The notes beneath the pieces were generated by a model. That model saw nothing but the letters and a program-made list of their open reading frames with translations. It was not told the DNA's origin and searched no databases. A program made the translations under genes and the position numbers. From positions 28,296-92,295 of the forward strand of contig CAJULA010000012.1 in assembly GCA_910587155.1 (NCBI GenBank): a stretch of 64,000 bases of DNA, given 5' to 3'. Shown one piece after another: positions 60,426 to 64,000 of the stretch; the stretch's first letter is position 1, and each line of letters starts with the position of its first letter. This DNA comes from an uncultured Lachnospiraceae bacterium. Lineage in GTDB: Bacteria; Bacillota; Clostridia; Lachnospirales; Lachnospiraceae.

Positions 60426-62543
60426 TTGGCTGGAAGAGAATATCCATTAGAGAGAACCAGAAATATCGGTATTATGGCTCATATTGATGCGGGTAAGACA
60501 ACTCTTACAGAACGTATCCTCTATTATACCGGTGTTAATTATAAGATTGGTGATACTCACGAAGGTACTGCCACCATGGACTGGATGGAACAGGAGCAGG
60601 AAAGGGGTATTACGATCACATCAGCCGCTACCACATGTCACTGGACACTGGAAGAGAACTGCAAGCCGAAACCAGGTGCGCTGGAGCATCGTATCAATAT
60701 CATAGATACACCCGGACACGTTGATTTTACTGTGGAGGTAGAGCGTTCTCTCCGCGTACTGGATGGTGCAGTAGGCGTATTCTGTGCCAAAGGTGGCGTG
60801 GAACCTCAGTCGGAAAATGTATGGCGTCAGGCTGATACCTATAATGTACCGAGAATGGCATTTATCAATAAGATGGACATTCTGGGGGCGAATTTTTACG
60901 GCGCTGTGGATCAGATCAAAACAAGACTGGGCAAAAATGCCATTATTCTGCAGCTTCCGATCGGCAAGGAAGATGAATTCCAGGGGATCATTGATCTCTT
61001 TGAGATGAAGGCCTATATCTATAATGATGATAAGGGCGATGACATTTCCATTACCGATATTCCTGATAATATGAAGGATGATGCAGAACTGTATCATACG
61101 GAACTTGTTGAAAAAATCTGCGAGCTGGATGATGATCTGATGATGACTTATCTGGAAGGGGAAGAGCCTTCCGTGGAAGACCTGAAAGCAGCTCTGCGGA
61201 AAGGAACCTGTGAGTGTACGGCAGTTCCCGTATGCTGCGGTTCCGCATACAGAAACAAAGGTGTCCAGAAGCTTCTGGATGCGATTCTTGAGTTTATGCC
61301 GGCTCCTACGGACATAGCGGCAATTAAGGGAACCGATCTGGATGGCAATGAAGTAGAAAGACATTCTTCTGATGAGGAACCTTTTTCTGCACTTGCTTTC
61401 AAGATCATGGCAGATCCCTTCGTAGGTAAACTTGCTTTCTTCCGGGTATATTCCGGTACGATGAACGCAGGCTCCTATGTACTGAATGCGACAAAAGACA
61501 AAAAAGAACGTGTGGGACGTATCCTGCAGATGCATGCCAATAAGCGGGCAGAGCTTGACAAAGTATATGCGGGCGATATTGCGGCGGCAGTAGGCTTCAA
61601 GTTTACGACGACCGGCGATACCATCTGCGACGATCAGCATCCTGTTATCCTGGAATCCATGGAATTCCCGGAACCTGTTATTGAGCTGGCTATCGAGCCC
61701 AAGACAAAGGCAGGACAGGGCAAGATGGGTGAAGCATTGGCGAAGCTGGCAGAAGAAGATCCCACCTTCCGTGCACACACAAACCCGGAGACGGGACAGA
61801 CAATTATCGCCGGTATGGGCGAGCTGCATCTGGAAATCATTGTGGACAGACTTCTGCGTGAGTTCAAGGTGGAGGCGAATGTAGGCGATCCTCAGGTTGC
61901 CTACAAAGAAGCAATTACGAAAGAAGTGGAAGTGGACAGCAAATATGCAAAGCAGTCCGGTGGCCGTGGTCAGTATGGGCACTGCAAAGTCAGATTTGCT
62001 CCCATGGACGCCAACGGAGAGCAGCTGTTTAAGTTTGAATCTTCGGTTGTCGGCGGTGCGATTCCCAAGGAGTATATCCCGGCAGTTGGCGAAGGGATCG
62101 AGGAAGCAACCAAGTCCGGTATCCTGGGCGGATTCCCGGTTGTCGGTGTATACGCCAATGTATATGACGGTTCTTACCACGAAGTCGACTCTTCGGAAAT
62201 GGCGTTCCACATCGCAGGTTCCCTTGCATTCAAGGAAGCGATGCAGAAGGCGGCTCCGGTACTTCTTGAGCCCATTATGAAAGTGGAAGTTACCATGCCG
62301 GAGGAATATATGGGCGACGTTATCGGCGATATCAATTCCCGACGCGGACGCATCGAAGGGATGGAAGATATCGGTGGCGGCAAGATGGTGAAGGCATTCG
62401 TTCCCCTTGCGGAGATGTTCAGCTATTCCACCAACCTGCGTTCCAGAACACAGGGCCGTGGCAACTATTCCATGTTCTTTGAAAAATATGAACAGGTTCC
62501 CAAAAATGTTCAGGAAAAGGTACTGGCGGCAAAATCGAAATAA
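60426..62543 (+). CDS. fusA: Translation elongation factor G
   Basis: 705 residues, full length; start codon TTG at 60426 after AAAGGAGGAAAAATCC. GTPase motifs AHIDAGKTTLTERI (G1), RGITITSAATT (G2), DTPGHVDFTVEVERS (G3) and NKMD (G4) are intact. Domain IV carries GGRGQYGHCKVRFAPMD, and domain V MPEEYMGDVIGDINSRRGRI. It moves tRNAs and mRNA after peptide transfer. The rare TTG start may limit output; tuf has a separate promoter. Confidence 0.98.
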   Translation: MAGREYPLERTRNIGIMAHIDAGKTTLTERILYYTGVNYKIGDTHEGTATMDWMEQEQERGITITSAATTCHWTLEENCKPKPGALEHRINIIDTPGHVDFTVEVERSLRVLDGAVGVFCAKGGVEPQSENVWRQADTYNVPRMAFINKMDILGANFYGAVDQIKTRLGKNAIILQLPIGKEDEFQGIIDLFEMKAYIYNDDKGDDISITDIPDNMKDDAELYHTELVEKICELDDDLMMTYLEGEEPSVEDLKAALRKGTCECTAVPVCCGSAYRNKGVQKLLDAILEFMPAPTDIAAIKGTDLDGNEVERHSSDEEPFSALAFKIMADPFVGKLAFFRVYSGTMNAGSYVLNATKDKKERVGRILQMHANKRAELDKVYAGDIAAAVGFKFTTTGDTICDDQHPVILESMEFPEPVIELAIEPKTKAGQGKMGEALAKLAEEDPTFRAHTNPETGQTIIAGMGELHLEIIVDRLLREFKVEANVGDPQVAYKEAITKEVEVDSKYAKQSGGRGQYGHCKVRFAPMDANGEQLFKFESSVVGGAIPKEYIPAVGEGIEEATKSGILGGFPVVGVYANVYDGSYHEVDSSEMAFHIAGSLAFKEAMQKAAPVLLEPIMKVEVTMPEEYMGDVIGDINSRRGRIEGMEDIGGGKMVKAFVPLAEMFSYSTNLRSRTQGRGNYSMFFEKYEQVPKNVQEKVLAAKSK

Positions 62544-62676
62544 CGCCGAGAGTACTTTTCATACCCGTACCATGCATTTTCCGGATGACTTCGAAGGTTA
62601 CTTTTTACAACCGTGCCATGTACTTGCTGCATGGTATCGGAGCCAGCCCGAAAAGGCCCGAAATATCAAAAAAAGC

Positions 62677-62705
62677 TTGAAATATTTGGCTATGTTTACT
62701 ATAAT
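62677..62705 (+). promoter_or_regulatory. Sigma-A promoter of tuf
   Basis: -35 TTGAAA (62677-62682), 17 bases, -10 TATAAT (62700-62705), ahead of tuf. Confidence 0.8.
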
Positions 62706-62759
62706 CTAAAGATAGACGGGTATCAATTGAAAAAGCAAAATTAAGGAGGAATATCCAAA

Positions 62760-63947
62760 ATGGCTAAAGCTAAATTTGACAGAACCAAAACCCATTGCAA
62801 TATTGGTACCATTGGTCATGTTGACCATGGTAAAACAACTCTGACAGCAGCGATCACAAAAGTACTTGCCAGCAGAGTAGAAGGCAATACAGCAACAGAC
62901 TTCGAGAACATCGACAAGGCTCCCGAAGAAAGAGAAAGAGGTATTACGATCTCCACTGCTCATGTTGAGTATTCCACAAACAGCAGACATTACGCACACG
63001 TTGACTGCCCCGGCCATGCTGACTACGTTAAGAACATGATCACCGGTGCTGCACAGATGGACGGCGCTATCCTTGTAGTTGCCGCAACCGACGGTGTTAT
63101 GGCACAGACAAAGGAGCACATCCTCCTGTCTCGTCAGGTAGGTGTACCTTATATCATCGTATTCCTGAACAAGTGCGATATGGTAGATGATCCTGAACTG
63201 ATCGAGCTGGTAGAGATGGAAGTAACAGAGCAGCTTGAGGAGTACGGCTTCAATGACTGCCCGATCATCAAGGGTTCCGCACTGAAAGCTCTGGAAGATC
63301 CCAGTGGCGAATGGGGCGACAAGATCATGGAGCTGATGGATACGGTTGATGAATACATTCCGGATCCTGAGAGAGCAACAGATAAGCCTTTCCTGATGCC
63401 TGTAGAGGACGTATTTACAATCACAGGCCGTGGTACGGTTGCTACCGGCCGTGTAGAGCGTGGTACACTTCACCTCAATGAGGAAGTTGAAATCGTTGGT
63501 ATCAAGGAAGAGACACGTAAAACTGTTGTTACCGGTATCGAGATGTTCCGTAAACTGCTTGATGAGGCACAGGCTGGTGACAACATCGGCGCACTGCTTC
63601 GTGGCGTGCAGAGAACAGAGATCGAAAGAGGTCAGGTTCTTTCCAAACCCGGTTCCGTTACCTGCCATAAGAAATTTACGGCTCAGGTATACGTACTGAC
63701 AAAAGACGAAGGCGGCCGTCATACTCCTTTCTTCAATAACTACAGACCGCAGTTCTATTTCAGAACAACCGACGTTACAGGCGTTTGCAACCTTCCGGAA
63801 GGTACGGAAATGTGCATGCCTGGCGATAACGTAGAGATGACCATCGAACTGATCCATCCTATCGCTATGGAGCAGGGTCTTACGTTTGCTATCCGTGAGG
63901 GTGGTAGAACTGTTGGGTCTGGACGTGTGGCCACGATTATTGAGTAA
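62760..63947 (+). CDS. tuf: Translation elongation factor Tu
   Basis: 395 residues. GHVDHGKTTLTAAI (G1), ERGITISTAHVEY (G2), DCPGHADYVKNMI (G3) and NKCD (G4) are intact, and the C-terminal GGRTVGSGRVATIIE matches the family. It carries aminoacyl-tRNA to the ribosome. TTAAGGAGGAATATCCAAA gives a very strong ribosome binding site. Separate from fusA by 216 bases with its own promoter, and closed by a terminator at the window edge. Confidence 0.98.
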   Translation: MAKAKFDRTKTHCNIGTIGHVDHGKTTLTAAITKVLASRVEGNTATDFENIDKAPEERERGITISTAHVEYSTNSRHYAHVDCPGHADYVKNMITGAAQMDGAILVVAATDGVMAQTKEHILLSRQVGVPYIIVFLNKCDMVDDPELIELVEMEVTEQLEEYGFNDCPIIKGSALKALEDPSGEWGDKIMELMDTVDEYIPDPERATDKPFLMPVEDVFTITGRGTVATGRVERGTLHLNEEVEIVGIKEETRKTVVTGIEMFRKLLDEAQAGDNIGALLRGVQRTEIERGQVLSKPGSVTCHKKFTAQVYVLTKDEGGRHTPFFNNYRPQFYFRTTDVTGVCNLPEGTEMCMPGDNVEMTIELIHPIAMEQGLTFAIREGGRTVGSGRVATIIE

Positions 63948-63970
63948 TCAGTAAAAAGCTAGATTTTATG

Positions 63971-64000
63971 GGGCTTTCCGAGAAATCGGGAAGCCCTTTT
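63971..64000 (+). terminator. Terminator of tuf
   Basis: GGGCTTTCCGA pairs with TCGGGAAGCCC around GAAA, followed by TTTT to the window end. Confidence 0.88.

Noticed and set aside
60621..62210. 529-codon reverse open frame inside fusA
   Set aside because: Shadow of the elongation factor G codon pattern; no protein features.
1..64000. tRNA or rRNA genes, CRISPR arrays, insertion sequences, prophage
   Set aside because: I saw no cloverleaf, rRNA core, regularly spaced repeats, transposase or phage structural gene.

Overview
The window is a chromosomal segment of a motile, anaerobic Gram-positive bacterium, most likely a member of the Lachnospiraceae (Clostridia). This rests on the paired glgC/glgD genes, the late flagellar cluster flgM-flgN-flgK-flgK-flgL-fliW-csrA-flaG-fliD-fliS with two tandem FlgK paralogues, a flavin reductase-rubredoxin fusion under a PerR-type operator, a CIRCE-controlled small heat-shock gene, and strong purine-rich ribosome binding sites. 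Base composition looks close to even, except around 21.5-22.4 kb, which is AT-rich. I see no rRNA, tRNA, CRISPR array, insertion sequence or prophage.

Left part (1-13 kb). A FIST ligand-binding protein and a soluble chemoreceptor share a leftward operon. A sigma-28-like promoter precedes an acidic protein and a Thg1-like 3'-5' polymerase, and a second, canonical sigma-28 promoter drives a short protein resembling the C-terminal part of FliD. Next come glgCD (glycogen), an iron alcohol dehydrogenase, a high-molecular-weight rubredoxin, an MFS transporter, and a perR-chemoreceptor operon whose receptor ends in a CZB zinc domain. Perfect 7-1-7 PerR-like boxes precede both the rubredoxin gene and perR.

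Accessory part (13-28.7 kb). This holds Hsp20, an M18 aminopeptidase, a stretch of gene remnants, a sugar operon without transporter or regulator (class II aldolase, fucose/arabinose isomerase-like protein, FGGY kinase, aldo/keto reductase), an MgtC-like protein, and a Phd/PIN toxin-antitoxin pair. A three-gene operon follows: a DUF1266/DUF2185-like protein, a P-loop ATPase and a TPR protein. It has the build of a biological conflict system without an obvious effector, and is my best candidate for an undescribed system. DUF554 and PfkB-type kinase genes close the part.

Flagellar part (28.7-43.2 kb). A sigma-28 promoter starts flgM-flgN-flgK1-flgK2, followed by a highly structured intergenic RNA candidate, then flgL (with calcium-binding-type DxDGDG repeats), fliW, csrA, flaG, fliD, fliS and a FliT-like chaperone. 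Beyond it lie a lone carboxyltransferase preceded by a FabT-like operator and a leftward FliD-like gene.

Information-processing part (43.3-64 kb). The order is rpmG-secE-nusG-rplK-rplA, then three surface-polymer genes (MBOAT acyltransferase, SGNH-like partner, CapA-like protein) inserted in the usually continuous block, then rplJL, rpoBC, rpsL-rpsG-fusA and tuf, each group with a clear sigma-A promoter.
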